Below, one piece after another: positions 26,235-35,877 of a DNA stretch of 64,000 nucleotides. The stretch lies in assembly GCA_033809995.1 (NCBI GenBank), contig JAPXKQ010000005.1, positions 1 to 64,000 on the forward strand, in the 5' to 3' direction. The DNA is from Paratissierella sp033809995. GTDB lineage: Bacteria; Bacillota; Clostridia; Tissierellales; Tissierellaceae. The stretch's first letter is position 1, and every line of letters starts with the position of its first letter. The notes under the pieces were generated by a model. It did no database searches and was not told where the DNA came from. It worked only from the letters and a program-made list of their open reading frames with translations. A program made the translations under genes and the position numbers.

Positions 26235-29200
26235 AATAAATTCCATTAGAATTATAAATCTGAACTACAATTATAACGGAATAAGAATAGATGATGAGAC
26301 ATTTCATTTAGGTGGAGAAAGCACCTTACTATCCCTTAGAAATGGAGGAGGGAAATCCGTATTAGTTCAGATGCTTATTGCGCCCTTTGTACATAAACGT
26401 TACAGAGACAGTAAGGATAGAAAGTTTTCATCCTATTTTACAACAAATAAACCTACCTTAATAATGGTTGAATGGAAGCTGGATGGTAACTCAGGCTATG
26501 TTCTTACTGGAATGATGGTTAGGAAAAGTCAGGAAATCAAAGAGGATGATAACTATAATGATTTAGATATAATACAATTTATTCATGAGTATAGGCGGGA
26601 AAATCAATATGATATAAAGAATATCCCTTTTATTGATACTAATGATGATAATATGGTATTAAAGAGCTTCAGCAGCTGTAAGGCACTATTGGAATCCTTA
26701 AAACTGGATAAAAATTATAAGTTTTACCTTTATGATATGAATAACTCCAACTCTGCAAGGAATTATTATGATAAGCTTGAGGAATATCAAATCTACTACA
26801 AGGAGTGGGAGTCAATAGTAAAAAAGGTTAATTATAAGGAATCTGGATTATCTGAGCTCTTTATAAATGCTAAGGATGAGGCTGGATTAATTGAGGGGTG
26901 GTTTCTGCCTGCAATAGAGGATAAGCTAAATAAGGGGAAAAATAGGATAGATGAGTTTAGGGATATACTGTCTAAATATATCAAGCAGTATAAGGATAAT
27001 AAATCTAAAATTGATCAAAAGGACACCATAATACTATTTAAGGAAGAGACAAAGGGTGTTTTAGAACTGGCGGAAATCCTTAAGCTAGACCTTGAAAATA
27101 AGGCTTGTAAGGAAAATCATATAGCTAATTTAATTATGGAACTAAGTAATCTTAAGGAGATCCTTGAGTCTGAAAAAGTAAATTTAATTGATAATATGAA
27201 TGAATTGGATGAATCCATTAAAAGAATAGAATACGAAGAATTATCCTTCAAAATTTATGGTCTAGAGGATGAAAAGCAAGGGCTTGAAAATAAGTTAGTA
27301 TCCATAGAAGAGCTTATTGATAAAAAGGATAGTAACAAAAATGAACTAACTAAAAAGAAGAACATTCAAACCTGCGCAAAGATATATAAAAGCTATAAGG
27401 ATGCATCAAGAGATGTTCAGGAACAGGAAAACAGACTTGAGATTAAGAAAGAAAAGGATAAAGACAGGGATCCAGAAAGAGATGCTCTTGGATATACATT
27501 AAAATGCCATTATGAAAATGAGAAATCCCAACTAGAATCTGAGATAAAGTCTATAGAAAATAAAATTAAAGAGAATAAGGAAATAGTAGAACAACTTAAA
27601 TCCAAGAAAAGCAATTTGGAAAATAAGGAAAAGGAAGAAATCAAAAGGAAAGCAGAGCTTGAAACATTGATTAAATCCTATGATGAAGCTGAATTAAAGT
27701 TTAATAGATTATACAATGAAGACTTAAGAAGAAACATGCTTCAGGAATACGAAGATGAGGGCTTAAATTTAAAACTTAAAAGACTAAGTGGAGAAATTGA
27801 AAAAATCGAAGTAAACATTACAAAACTGAAAACGACCTATCAGGATAATTCAGATAAGCTTAAGGGATGTAATAGAATGCTGCAGGAGAAAGAATTAGAA
27901 AAGGGTAAAATTACTGAAGCAATTAAAGGAATAGAAGAGAAAATAAAAGCCTTTGACTCAGAACTGGAGGAAAGGAAGACAATAATAAGATATATTGAAT
28001 TAACTGAAGATAAGTTGTTTAAAATCGAAGATATTATTACCTTAATTCAAAAAAAGAAAGATGAAATAGGGAGCATAATAAAGGCCTTAGAAGGCCAACT
28101 TGAAGAGCTTAAAAAAGAATACAACAGATTGAAATCAGGGAGAACTTTGGAGCTTCCTAAGGACTTTGAGGAGGCACTTGATAATGAGGGATTACATTTT
28201 GTATATGGTATGGAATGGCTAAAGAGAAATAATAAAAATCCAGAGGAGAATAAGGCTTTAGTTGAGAATAATCCTTTTATTCCCTATTCCCTTATTATGA
28301 GTGAGTTGGAAATAAATTCCTTAAGGCTAGGGGATTTGAATATCTATACATCCTTTCCCATTCCAATAGTAAAAAGAGAATCCCTTGAGATGAGCTTAAG
28401 CAAGGAGAGGGTTTTAATTCAAAATAACGACATGGTAAATTTCTATATTTTATTTAACAATAATCTGCTAGATGAAGTTGAATTACAAAGAATATTAGAT
28501 GAAATCCAAGGAGAAATAGATAAAATAATCTCCTCTATAGAAACAAGGGATATAGAGCTTAAAAATTATGATACTAAGCTAAATACAATCAAATATCAAA
28601 AGGTCAATGAAAGGGACTATAATAATATTAAGAATGAGCTTCAGTGTAAGGAAAATCAGCTTAAGGATTATGAGGAAGAGCTAAGGGATATCAGGCATAG
28701 GGAATTTGAATTAAATAATTTACAGAATACAATTCAAAGCAGTCTTGATAAATCTAAGGTAACCTTAGATGAATATAAAAGAAAACAGGCTGATTTAAAG
28801 GAACTATGTGATAAATACGAAGCAAATCTAGAATATAGAAAAGACAAAATTATTGCTACAAACAATATAGCTAAAATAAAAGGCGAGTTAAAGCTTATTG
28901 TGGAAAATATGAATGATTTGGGAGAATTCAAGGATAACGCTCAAGATTCAAGAAGGGACATGATATCCAGATTAAAGGATATAAGTTCTAAATATCAACA
29001 GTATTCCATATATAAGGAAGCTAAGATAATTAAAAAGGATATTGAAGATGTAGAGGCGAAATTTAATGCCTTAACAACTGAGATAAACAGTGAGCTAAAG
29101 GACATTGAACAAGCTTATGAGAAGGCTAAATACTGGTTTAAGGAATATGAAGATGAGCTTACGGATACTTCAAATAAATTAAAGATTAAGGAAGAAGAAT

Positions 29201-30627
29201 ATAAAGATGAAATATATGATAAATTTCTTGTAGAAACTTATGAATTGGAAATATCTCGTATAGAAGGTGATTTAAATTATTTAAGAGATAATAAAAATGA
29301 GATAGATAAAAAAATAGCTGTTAGAGAAAACGAAATTTCCAGAGAGTATGAAAAGCTCCAGCAATCTGGCTATACTGAGCTAATGGCTCGTAGTGAAATA
29401 ATTATAATTGACTTTAAAAAACGCAAGGAAGAAAAATATGATGAACTTGATTCATTAAGACTAAAATTGAAACAGATTGATAAAAGGCTAGAAGACTACT
29501 CTGTAAACTTATCTAATTTAGAAGAATATAGTGAGCTATCCTTGATTGAGAAATTGGGCATTGATGAAGAGTTAAAATCCCTTAACAGAGATGGTTTAGA
29601 CAAATATCGTGGAACGTTAATAAGGGATTATAGAAATATAAAAGATGATTTAAATAAGCATACTAACCAATTATCCTTAAATCTTGATAAGGTATTAAGA
29701 AATGAAGCATTTAAGGATGACTTCTTTAGACGACCATTAAATACACTTTCTACTTTAATAGAGAATCCTGTAGAATTTATAGAGCAATTAGGGACTACAA
29801 TAAAAGCCTATGATGATTTAATGGCAAAGCTTGAAGTAGATATTGCTATGATCGAAAAGGAAAAGGAAAGAGTTATTGAAATGCTTCTTGAGTATGTAGA
29901 GGATATTCATAAGAATATTGGAAAGATAGATAAAAATTCATCTATAAAAATAAGGAATAGATCAATAAAAATGCTAAGAATCAATCAGCCTGATTGGGAA
30001 AATGAGCTTTATTCCTACAGAACAAGGCTAAAGGATATGATGGAAAACCTAACTATAAGCGGTATCAATAGGTTAGATAACAATGATAATATTGATGAAT
30101 TAATAAGTATTTCAATCAATACAAAGAATCTATATAACACTGTAGTGGGTATAAATAATGTTGAAATAAAGCTGTATAAAATAGAGGTGGAAAGAGAAGT
30201 ACCTATTAAATGGGCAGAGGTAGCCAAAAATTCCGGTGGTGAAGGGTTTTTATCAGCCTTTGTAGTGCTTTCATCTTTATTATCCTTTATGAGAAGAGAT
30301 GAAACTGATATATTTGCTGAAATAGAAGAAGGAAAGGTTCTTTTAATGGACAATCCATTTGCCCAGACTAATTCCTCTCATCTTTTAAATCCACTAATGG
30401 ATGTTGCTAATAAAAGCAATACACAGTTAGTTTGCTTTACAGGATTAGGAGGTGAATCTATTTATAACTGCTTTGATAATATCTATGTTTTAAATTTAAT
30501 TTCTTCTAAGCTTAGGAAGGGAATGCAGTATCTTAAAGGCGAGCATACAAAAGGAGAAGACTATGAGGCAATGGTAACATCACAGGTAAAAACTGAGGAT
30601 GGGGAGCAAATGGGATTTTTGTTTTGA
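26227..30627 (+). CDS. jetC: Wadjet protein JetC (SMC/MukB-like ATPase)
   Basis: A 1466-residue SMC-like protein. Walker A is LRNGGGKSV near residue 40. Long coiled-coil arms run from about 290 to 1150, rich in Lys, Glu and Leu heptads. The ABC signature NSGGEGF (about 1335) and Walker B VLLMDNPFAQTNS (about 1372) close the head. The DNPF form of Walker B is that of MukB/JetC-type ATPases, not classical SMC. It is the DNA-translocating motor of Wadjet. No accessory gene follows within the operon; the next intact gene is 0.6 kb away. Confidence 0.9.
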   Translation: MSKINSIRIINLNYNYNGIRIDDETFHLGGESTLLSLRNGGGKSVLVQMLIAPFVHKRYRDSKDRKFSSYFTTNKPTLIMVEWKLDGNSGYVLTGMMVRKSQEIKEDDNYNDLDIIQFIHEYRRENQYDIKNIPFIDTNDDNMVLKSFSSCKALLESLKLDKNYKFYLYDMNNSNSARNYYDKLEEYQIYYKEWESIVKKVNYKESGLSELFINAKDEAGLIEGWFLPAIEDKLNKGKNRIDEFRDILSKYIKQYKDNKSKIDQKDTIILFKEETKGVLELAEILKLDLENKACKENHIANLIMELSNLKEILESEKVNLIDNMNELDESIKRIEYEELSFKIYGLEDEKQGLENKLVSIEELIDKKDSNKNELTKKKNIQTCAKIYKSYKDASRDVQEQENRLEIKKEKDKDRDPERDALGYTLKCHYENEKSQLESEIKSIENKIKENKEIVEQLKSKKSNLENKEKEEIKRKAELETLIKSYDEAELKFNRLYNEDLRRNMLQEYEDEGLNLKLKRLSGEIEKIEVNITKLKTTYQDNSDKLKGCNRMLQEKELEKGKITEAIKGIEEKIKAFDSELEERKTIIRYIELTEDKLFKIEDIITLIQKKKDEIGSIIKALEGQLEELKKEYNRLKSGRTLELPKDFEEALDNEGLHFVYGMEWLKRNNKNPEENKALVENNPFIPYSLIMSELEINSLRLGDLNIYTSFPIPIVKRESLEMSLSKERVLIQNNDMVNFYILFNNNLLDEVELQRILDEIQGEIDKIISSIETRDIELKNYDTKLNTIKYQKVNERDYNNIKNELQCKENQLKDYEEELRDIRHREFELNNLQNTIQSSLDKSKVTLDEYKRKQADLKELCDKYEANLEYRKDKIIATNNIAKIKGELKLIVENMNDLGEFKDNAQDSRRDMISRLKDISSKYQQYSIYKEAKIIKKDIEDVEAKFNALTTEINSELKDIEQAYEKAKYWFKEYEDELTDTSNKLKIKEEEYKDEIYDKFLVETYELEISRIEGDLNYLRDNKNEIDKKIAVRENEISREYEKLQQSGYTELMARSEIIIIDFKKRKEEKYDELDSLRLKLKQIDKRLEDYSVNLSNLEEYSELSLIEKLGIDEELKSLNRDGLDKYRGTLIRDYRNIKDDLNKHTNQLSLNLDKVLRNEAFKDDFFRRPLNTLSTLIENPVEFIEQLGTTIKAYDDLMAKLEVDIAMIEKEKERVIEMLLEYVEDIHKNIGKIDKNSSIKIRNRSIKMLRINQPDWENELYSYRTRLKDMMENLTISGINRLDNNDNIDELISISINTKNLYNTVVGINNVEIKLYKIEVEREVPIKWAEVAKNSGGEGFLSAFVVLSSLLSFMRRDETDIFAEIEEGKVLLMDNPFAQTNSSHLLNPLMDVANKSNTQLVCFTGLGGESIYNCFDNIYVLNLISSKLRKGMQYLKGEHTKGEDYEAMVTSQVKTEDGEQMGFLF

Positions 30628-30668
30628 TAAAATCGCCAACATATTTAATAGTTGATGGGAAATCCACA

Positions 30669-30904
30669 ATGGCAAAAGTGAACCACGAAATAGAACTTAC
30701 TTATAATTACAATCCAGAAAAGCCTTATGAAATAGGAAATAGATTTAGTCATATAGCAGTATCAGTAGATAGATTAGAAGCTTAAAGCATAAAGAAATGG
30801 GCTATGAAGTGACTGTGTTATACGGGTTACCAGGTGAAGAGCCAAGGTTTTACTTTATAACAGATCCAGATGGATATGATGTTGAAGTTATAAGAGTTGG
30901 ATAA
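30669..30904 (+). pseudogene. Glyoxalase I-like gene remnant (truncated and frameshifted)
   Basis: The first segment (30669-30785) encodes IELTYNYNPEKPYEIG and GNRFSHIAVSVDRL; after a frameshift at about 30780 a second segment reads KHKEMGYEVTVLYGLPGEEP and FYFITDPDGYDVEVIRVG up to TAA 30902-30904. Together these are the C-terminal half of a lactoylglutathione lyase-type VOC protein. The N-terminal half is missing. It sits 41 bases after jetC, suggesting that the island's arrival or rearrangement broke an older gene. Confidence 0.85.
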
Positions 30905-30918
30905 TAAGAAAGATAAAA

Positions 30919-30951
30919 ATGAACAAAGGAATTAGCTTTTGTTCATTTTTT
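30919..30951 (+). terminator. Intrinsic terminator after the glyoxalase remnant
   Basis: ATGAACAAA (30919-30927) pairs with TTTGTTCAT (30938-30946), followed by a T run. It probably ended the ancestral glyoxalase transcript and may now end the Wadjet transcript. Confidence 0.8.
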
Positions 30952-30964
30952 ACGTCTGCAACAA

Positions 30965-31078
30965 TTGCTAATTTGCTACATCATCAAAAATGGACAATTA
31001 AATAAAATAAAATTTTTAATTTTCTGGTTAGTATTTATAGCACTTGGGGTTGCAGTTATAATTATTAAAAATAGTTAA
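30965..31078 (+). other. Possible tiny membrane-peptide ORF (37 codons, TTG)
   Basis: Open frame from TTG 30965 ending NKIKFLIFWLVFIALGVA followed by VIIIKNS. It is one clear transmembrane helix but has no ribosome binding site. It may be the tail of a decayed membrane protein. The remaining gap up to 31221 is AT-rich and holds no other gene. Confidence 0.2.
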
Positions 31079-31221
31079 TGAAACATAAGTACACCAAGTA
31101 TTACAAAAACAGGTAAATGATGTTATAATATATTTAAATTGTATGTAGATTTCTAAGATAAACTATTTTTAAAAAATGAATTACGAAATTTACTATGGAA
31201 ATGTAAAGGCAGGATGATAAT

Positions 31222-32811
31222 ATGGAATATGCTATTGATAAAAATGGTAATTATATACATCATATTGATGCGAATAATTCAACTACGTATAAATGTCCTG
31301 ACTGTCTGGAGTTAGTATTTATTCGTAGAGGTTTAAACGCTTGTTTTTTTCATAAACCTATTCGTGATAGAACTCCATTACAAAGAACATGCCCTGAATA
31401 CCATGAGAATAATTCATATAAGAAAATCAATAATAAATTAGATATTCTCTATATAAATAATGGTGGAATTCCGTTATATTTATGTAATTCAGGAAAACGA
31501 TTTGAGCTTAGGGCACATTTCCCAACAGTCAGTGATAAGAGCTTAAAAAAGTTAAAAGAAGTAGGTGCAAAGATTCTCGTTAATTCAGAATCTAATATAG
31601 AAATTGATAGAAAAGTATATAGTGTTGAAAATTTGGACTATTATCCTGTCAATATAATTAAGAATTGGATTGATGTTAAGTGTGAACCATGTGTTTCTGA
31701 AGATGATATTAAAAGGAAATGGCTGTGGGGTATTAGGGGTGTTGATATAGAGAAGGATATATATCACTCTAGCAAAGATGGTGGCTATAGGGTTGCATTG
31801 AAGGCAAGTATTAGTGTTGGTAAGTCATATAGAATTATGTTTTATAAATCACCACCTAGAATAGTGGGTATAAGTTTTAAAAATATAGGTGAAATTTATC
31901 TAAGAAAAGGGATTACAAATAAGGTCATATTTATTTATGAAATGAATATAGAAAAATTTACAGAAGAAGCTAGGGAATTTATTGAAGGGAAAGGATATAT
32001 ATTAGCAGAGAAACCTAATGAATTACTACCATTATGGCCCCCGGGGGTATTTAATGGGAATGAAATATTTTTTTGTGAAAGCAAGGCTTTATTTTTACAT
32101 ATTAATCATACGAAAAAGGATAAGTTATTTTTTTCTACACATAATGGAATATATGAAATATACGATAAAAACGAAAATTATGGAATTGTATCTTTGCAAG
32201 TATATGGAAACAAGTCAGTTATTATATCAGAAGAAAATAATGACAGATTTAACTCAGAAATTAAATATAATATTAATTATAATTCCTCTTTAGTCAAAAA
32301 GAAACTATTAGTGCCAAAAGTTATAATTAAAGACTCTGATGATTTAGAAATTAATTTTAATCAAGAAGGTTTAAAACTCCCGAAAGATAGAAAAATCTAT
32401 ATAAAATCTAATATCCCATTTTGTGCCACAGTAAATCATAATAATTATGTAATATCTTCAAGTAATTCATGTCTTGAAGATGTAGGTTACTTTTTGGATT
32501 TATCAATAAATAGTAAGGCATTTGGAACAAGAATCTATTCGTACAAGAGAAAGAATTTTCAAAATAAGTTAAATAAAAGCTTAAATTGGGAACTAGAATA
32601 TTTGAAACTGTATCGATGTACTGCTCCCACAGTAAAAGCTGATAATCGTTATTTTCAATTATTATATTTGTTATCTCAAAATATTAATGAAAAAAATATT
32701 CAGTTATATAGGTTGATTGAAACTTGGATAAAAACAAATTCTATTCCAGTTTCTGCTATAAGGCATATGGATAAAATATTTCAATTATTAGGAGGTGTAA
32801 TAAATGAATAA
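31222..32811 (+). CDS. Unknown protein with CoiA-like N-terminal zinc finger, first gene of the DruE-like operon
   Basis: A 529-residue protein. Near the N-terminus YKCPDCLELVFIRRG, CFFHKP and TCPEYHEN give a Cys-x2-Cys...Cys/His...Cys...His arrangement like the zinc-binding entry domain of competence protein CoiA. I see no CoiA nuclease motif after it. The rest is mixed alpha/beta with many aromatic residues (WLWGIRG near 168, LLPLWPPGVFNG near 270) and matches nothing I know. The start is preceded by GGCAGGATGATA. It overlaps the next gene by 8 bases. A role in nucleic acid recognition is inferred from the zinc finger and the helicase neighbour. Confidence 0.7.
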   Translation: MEYAIDKNGNYIHHIDANNSTTYKCPDCLELVFIRRGLNACFFHKPIRDRTPLQRTCPEYHENNSYKKINNKLDILYINNGGIPLYLCNSGKRFELRAHFPTVSDKSLKKLKEVGAKILVNSESNIEIDRKVYSVENLDYYPVNIIKNWIDVKCEPCVSEDDIKRKWLWGIRGVDIEKDIYHSSKDGGYRVALKASISVGKSYRIMFYKSPPRIVGISFKNIGEIYLRKGITNKVIFIYEMNIEKFTEEAREFIEGKGYILAEKPNELLPLWPPGVFNGNEIFFCESKALFLHINHTKKDKLFFSTHNGIYEIYDKNENYGIVSLQVYGNKSVIISEENNDRFNSEIKYNINYNSSLVKKKLLVPKVIIKDSDDLEINFNQEGLKLPKDRKIYIKSNIPFCATVNHNNYVISSSNSCLEDVGYFLDLSINSKAFGTRIYSYKRKNFQNKLNKSLNWELEYLKLYRCTAPTVKADNRYFQLLYLLSQNINEKNIQLYRLIETWIKTNSIPVSAIRHMDKIFQLLGGVINE

Positions 32812-34804
32812 AAGTATTATTTTGTCAAAAGAATTCTTGGACAAGTTAACTGACGATGAAATATACTTATTGATAAATATATTTCCTAAGGAAAGGCTTC
32901 TAGAACCAATTAAAAAGAATCCAAAAAAATTCAAAAATGAAACCCGAGGATATAGAATAGATATTAAATCAAAAATGCTTATAGATAAATTACCTAATAT
33001 CTACTTTGATAGAATAAGGAAACATGATGCATATATTATTAATATTATAAATAGAGACATAAATGTTGCGATAAATGCAGTAAATAACCATATCTTTGAA
33101 ACTACTTCAGATAAAGAATTTTTAGAAAAATCTATATTAAGCAATAATATTGAAGATTTTGCTAAGTTGATAGATTTGATTTTAGAAGATTTGAAACCAG
33201 AATATATCAAGTTATTTTTCAAGCTAATAGGTAAGGAATTAAGTGAAGAACAAAATAATTGTATTGATACACAGATAAAAATGATAATAATCAAGAATCA
33301 GCTAACGGAAAAGATATCAAAAGAATTGGAAACAAAATGTAGAAAGCAAATTATAGATATAGAAAACGTACATAAAACTGAAATTTTCAATCAACTTGAA
33401 AAGATAAAAGAAATTAAAAAAGAACTAAATGCTATAAAATTAAAACTTTCTGAAGAAAAAAAACACTCTAATTTTCTATGTGATGAAATAGAAAGAATTA
33501 AATCAGAAAAAAATGAGGAAGTTAATATCTTACAAGATTTTATTAATAAATTAAACTTACAAAATACTATAATGAAAAATGAACTATTAGAGTTTAAAAA
33601 TGCTATAGAAGAAAAAGATTTTATCATAGAGAAATTAAATAATGATTTAAATTTAAAATATAATGAATACAGTATCAATGCTCAAGAAAGATGGAATTTT
33701 GAAAATGAAAATTTATTAAACATTCAAAATAATCTTAGGAAAGAATGTGGGGATTTAGAAAAAATAAAACTAAAACTAAATAATGATATACGGAAGTTGG
33801 AGAACGAAAAATTGCATTTAGATGATAAGATATTAGGCTTAGAAAACACAGTAAATAATTTTATTACAAATATAGATGAAAGGATTATTGAAAAAGCTTT
33901 ATATGATTCAATATTAAAGATTAATTCAAAAAATTCTATGTTAGAAGGAAATAAAGAATATAACTATTCCAATCTATATATAAAAATTAATAAAAAAGAA
34001 GCAAATATCAGCAAATGCAATAATATAAATGATTTTGCAGAAAACATTGCAACTAATTTAGAAAATATAGGAGTCAAAGATATAGCTGATGAAGTTGCAA
34101 ATTATGTTATTGGAATTTTAGCTGCAAATATGACACCTTTAATTTGTGGATATAAGGCTAGAGAAATAGCCACTGCAATTAGTATTTCTTATAGTGGAGA
34201 AACCCCTTATATAATTTCTTTACCTAATGGTTATACAAATTCAAAAGAACTAATAGAAATATATAATTCCGCAGAATCAAATGTTGTTCTGATTGAAGAT
34301 GCTATTGGAACTATGAATGAAAATGCCTTAATGCCATTATTAAGAGAAAAGTCACAGAATGGATTTTCAACTAAAATTTTATTAATATCAACTGAAAATG
34401 TTGACTCTATAAAATATATGCCACTTAATTTGTATAACCAAGTTGCTCTTGTAATGATAAATAAATATGGTACGGGTAAGAACGCTGATTATGAAATAAG
34501 TGATGCTAGAAAAGTATTGGAAAAGTTTGTCACTCAAACCCAAGTTGATAATGAACATAAATTAATCAAAAAGATAACAAATAATTTAAAATTCAGTGGG
34601 GCATATGAAATAATAAGATCTACTATAGTAGCATATTCAAATGAATTGTCAAATTCTAAATTATCTCTTCAGGGATATTTAAGATCTGAGCTTATGTATA
34701 TATGTAAATGCAATAACATGATAGCAGATTTGGAAGATAATATACAAAAGTATCAACTTGGTGATAATCTGGCGGAAATTGTCAGATGTGATTTGTATGG
34801 ATAA
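32804..34804 (+). CDS. Coiled-coil protein with degenerate AAA-type domain, second gene of the DruE-like operon
   Basis: A 666-residue protein. Residues about 172-355 form long coiled coil. The C-terminal third resembles a P-loop ATPase in which the Walker A position reads PLICGYKAREIATAIS (about 445) with no GxxGxGKT, while a Walker B-like VVLIEDAIGT (about 494) and a sensor-like ILLIST follow. It is therefore probably a pseudo-ATPase, or a McrB-like domain with an unusual loop. GGAGGTG precedes the start. It is coupled to both neighbours by 8-base overlaps. Function unknown; a scaffold or sensor for the helicase is a guess. Confidence 0.7.
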   Translation: MNKSIILSKEFLDKLTDDEIYLLINIFPKERLLEPIKKNPKKFKNETRGYRIDIKSKMLIDKLPNIYFDRIRKHDAYIINIINRDINVAINAVNNHIFETTSDKEFLEKSILSNNIEDFAKLIDLILEDLKPEYIKLFFKLIGKELSEEQNNCIDTQIKMIIIKNQLTEKISKELETKCRKQIIDIENVHKTEIFNQLEKIKEIKKELNAIKLKLSEEKKHSNFLCDEIERIKSEKNEEVNILQDFINKLNLQNTIMKNELLEFKNAIEEKDFIIEKLNNDLNLKYNEYSINAQERWNFENENLLNIQNNLRKECGDLEKIKLKLNNDIRKLENEKLHLDDKILGLENTVNNFITNIDERIIEKALYDSILKINSKNSMLEGNKEYNYSNLYIKINKKEANISKCNNINDFAENIATNLENIGVKDIADEVANYVIGILAANMTPLICGYKAREIATAISISYSGETPYIISLPNGYTNSKELIEIYNSAESNVVLIEDAIGTMNENALMPLLREKSQNGFSTKILLISTENVDSIKYMPLNLYNQVALVMINKYGTGKNADYEISDARKVLEKFVTQTQVDNEHKLIKKITNNLKFSGAYEIIRSTIVAYSNELSNSKLSLQGYLRSELMYICKCNNMIADLEDNIQKYQLGDNLAEIVRCDLYG

Positions 34805-35864
34805 TCTTTTGATGAAACATATATCCTCTGATTTAAATATGAGTAAATTCAGTCATGAATCCAATGAAGAACATGGAAATAGACTTATATATACTGCCCT
34901 AGCATCATGGGCAAGAACTTTAGTATTGGGGAATTCCTATACTGATTTAAATGATGAAAATAAATATATTAATGCTAGCTATCATAATGTAGATATTATG
35001 CATATACAAGTTAGATTAACACAAATTGCTTATGCAATGTTAAATGTCATATCTTATTCTAAAGATTGGATTAATAATGGAGATATAATAGAGCAAAGTA
35101 GCAATCTCGCTAGTAACATAATTGAAGATTTAATTTTTTGCTACGAGTTAACTCAGCTTAATGACATAAGAAGATTGACTAATTCACCAATTAGAAAAGC
35201 CAACTTTAAAAATAGCCAACTTATACTAGGTGGAGAGCAGTGGAAAATTTCCAATAAGGCGATGTTTTCTGTTGGTCTTGGTAGATGGGTAAAGGTTGTT
35301 AAACCTATAAAGAACTATAAAGAAGTTTTTAACTTGATTGATTATACATCCAATGAATACCTTAATACTTTATCAGAGTCTGCATTTTGGAAAGAAAGTA
35401 ATTTAGAAGGTCAATATAAAATTTTCAAAGTAGGATCTGGACTTTTTTATTATCAGGCTTGGCATGATTTTAATGCATCAAGGTTTCCTAATGGTATATC
35501 TTTATTAAAAAGTGCAGATGTTGATGGTGGGTATTTTTTAGTTAAGAAGGATAAGAGTATTGTATCCACTGCTAGGCTTGACAAATGGTACTATGAAGAG
35601 AATGAAATATATAGAATTATGTATTCTCTAGATAGCAAAAATAATACACCAGCAATTTTTAAAGCAAAGATTTATGATGATTATGTATTATTACATTGTC
35701 ACAGTAAATTGCCCAATTCAGAAATGAGAATTTTGATGATGTCATCATGGCCTAAACGTTTTTATAATGATATTTATTATAGAATTGTACCTAAATTTCT
35801 TTGGTGTGAGATAAAGGATATATTAGATGATTTAGGTATTGAAATTGAATATATTAATTCATAA
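34797..35864 (+). CDS. Unknown protein, third gene of the DruE-like operon (355 residues)
   Basis: The frame is open from 34758; I chose ATG 34797, which overlaps the previous stop by 8 bases like the other junctions here. ATG 34812 is an alternative. The protein has a helical N-terminal half (about 1-135, with HGNRLIYTALASWARTLVLG) and a beta-rich C-terminal half (WVKVVKPIKNY, DGGYFLVKKDKSIVSTARL). No nuclease or methylase motif is visible and I do not recognise the family. Its place between the pseudo-ATPase and the helicase makes it part of the same system. Confidence 0.7.
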   Translation: MDNLLMKHISSDLNMSKFSHESNEEHGNRLIYTALASWARTLVLGNSYTDLNDENKYINASYHNVDIMHIQVRLTQIAYAMLNVISYSKDWINNGDIIEQSSNLASNIIEDLIFCYELTQLNDIRRLTNSPIRKANFKNSQLILGGEQWKISNKAMFSVGLGRWVKVVKPIKNYKEVFNLIDYTSNEYLNTLSESAFWKESNLEGQYKIFKVGSGLFYYQAWHDFNASRFPNGISLLKSADVDGGYFLVKKDKSIVSTARLDKWYYEENEIYRIMYSLDSKNNTPAIFKAKIYDDYVLLHCHSKLPNSEMRILMMSSWPKRFYNDIYYRIVPKFLWCEIKDILDDLGIEIEYINS

Positions 35865-35877
35865 AGGGGAGGAAGTC

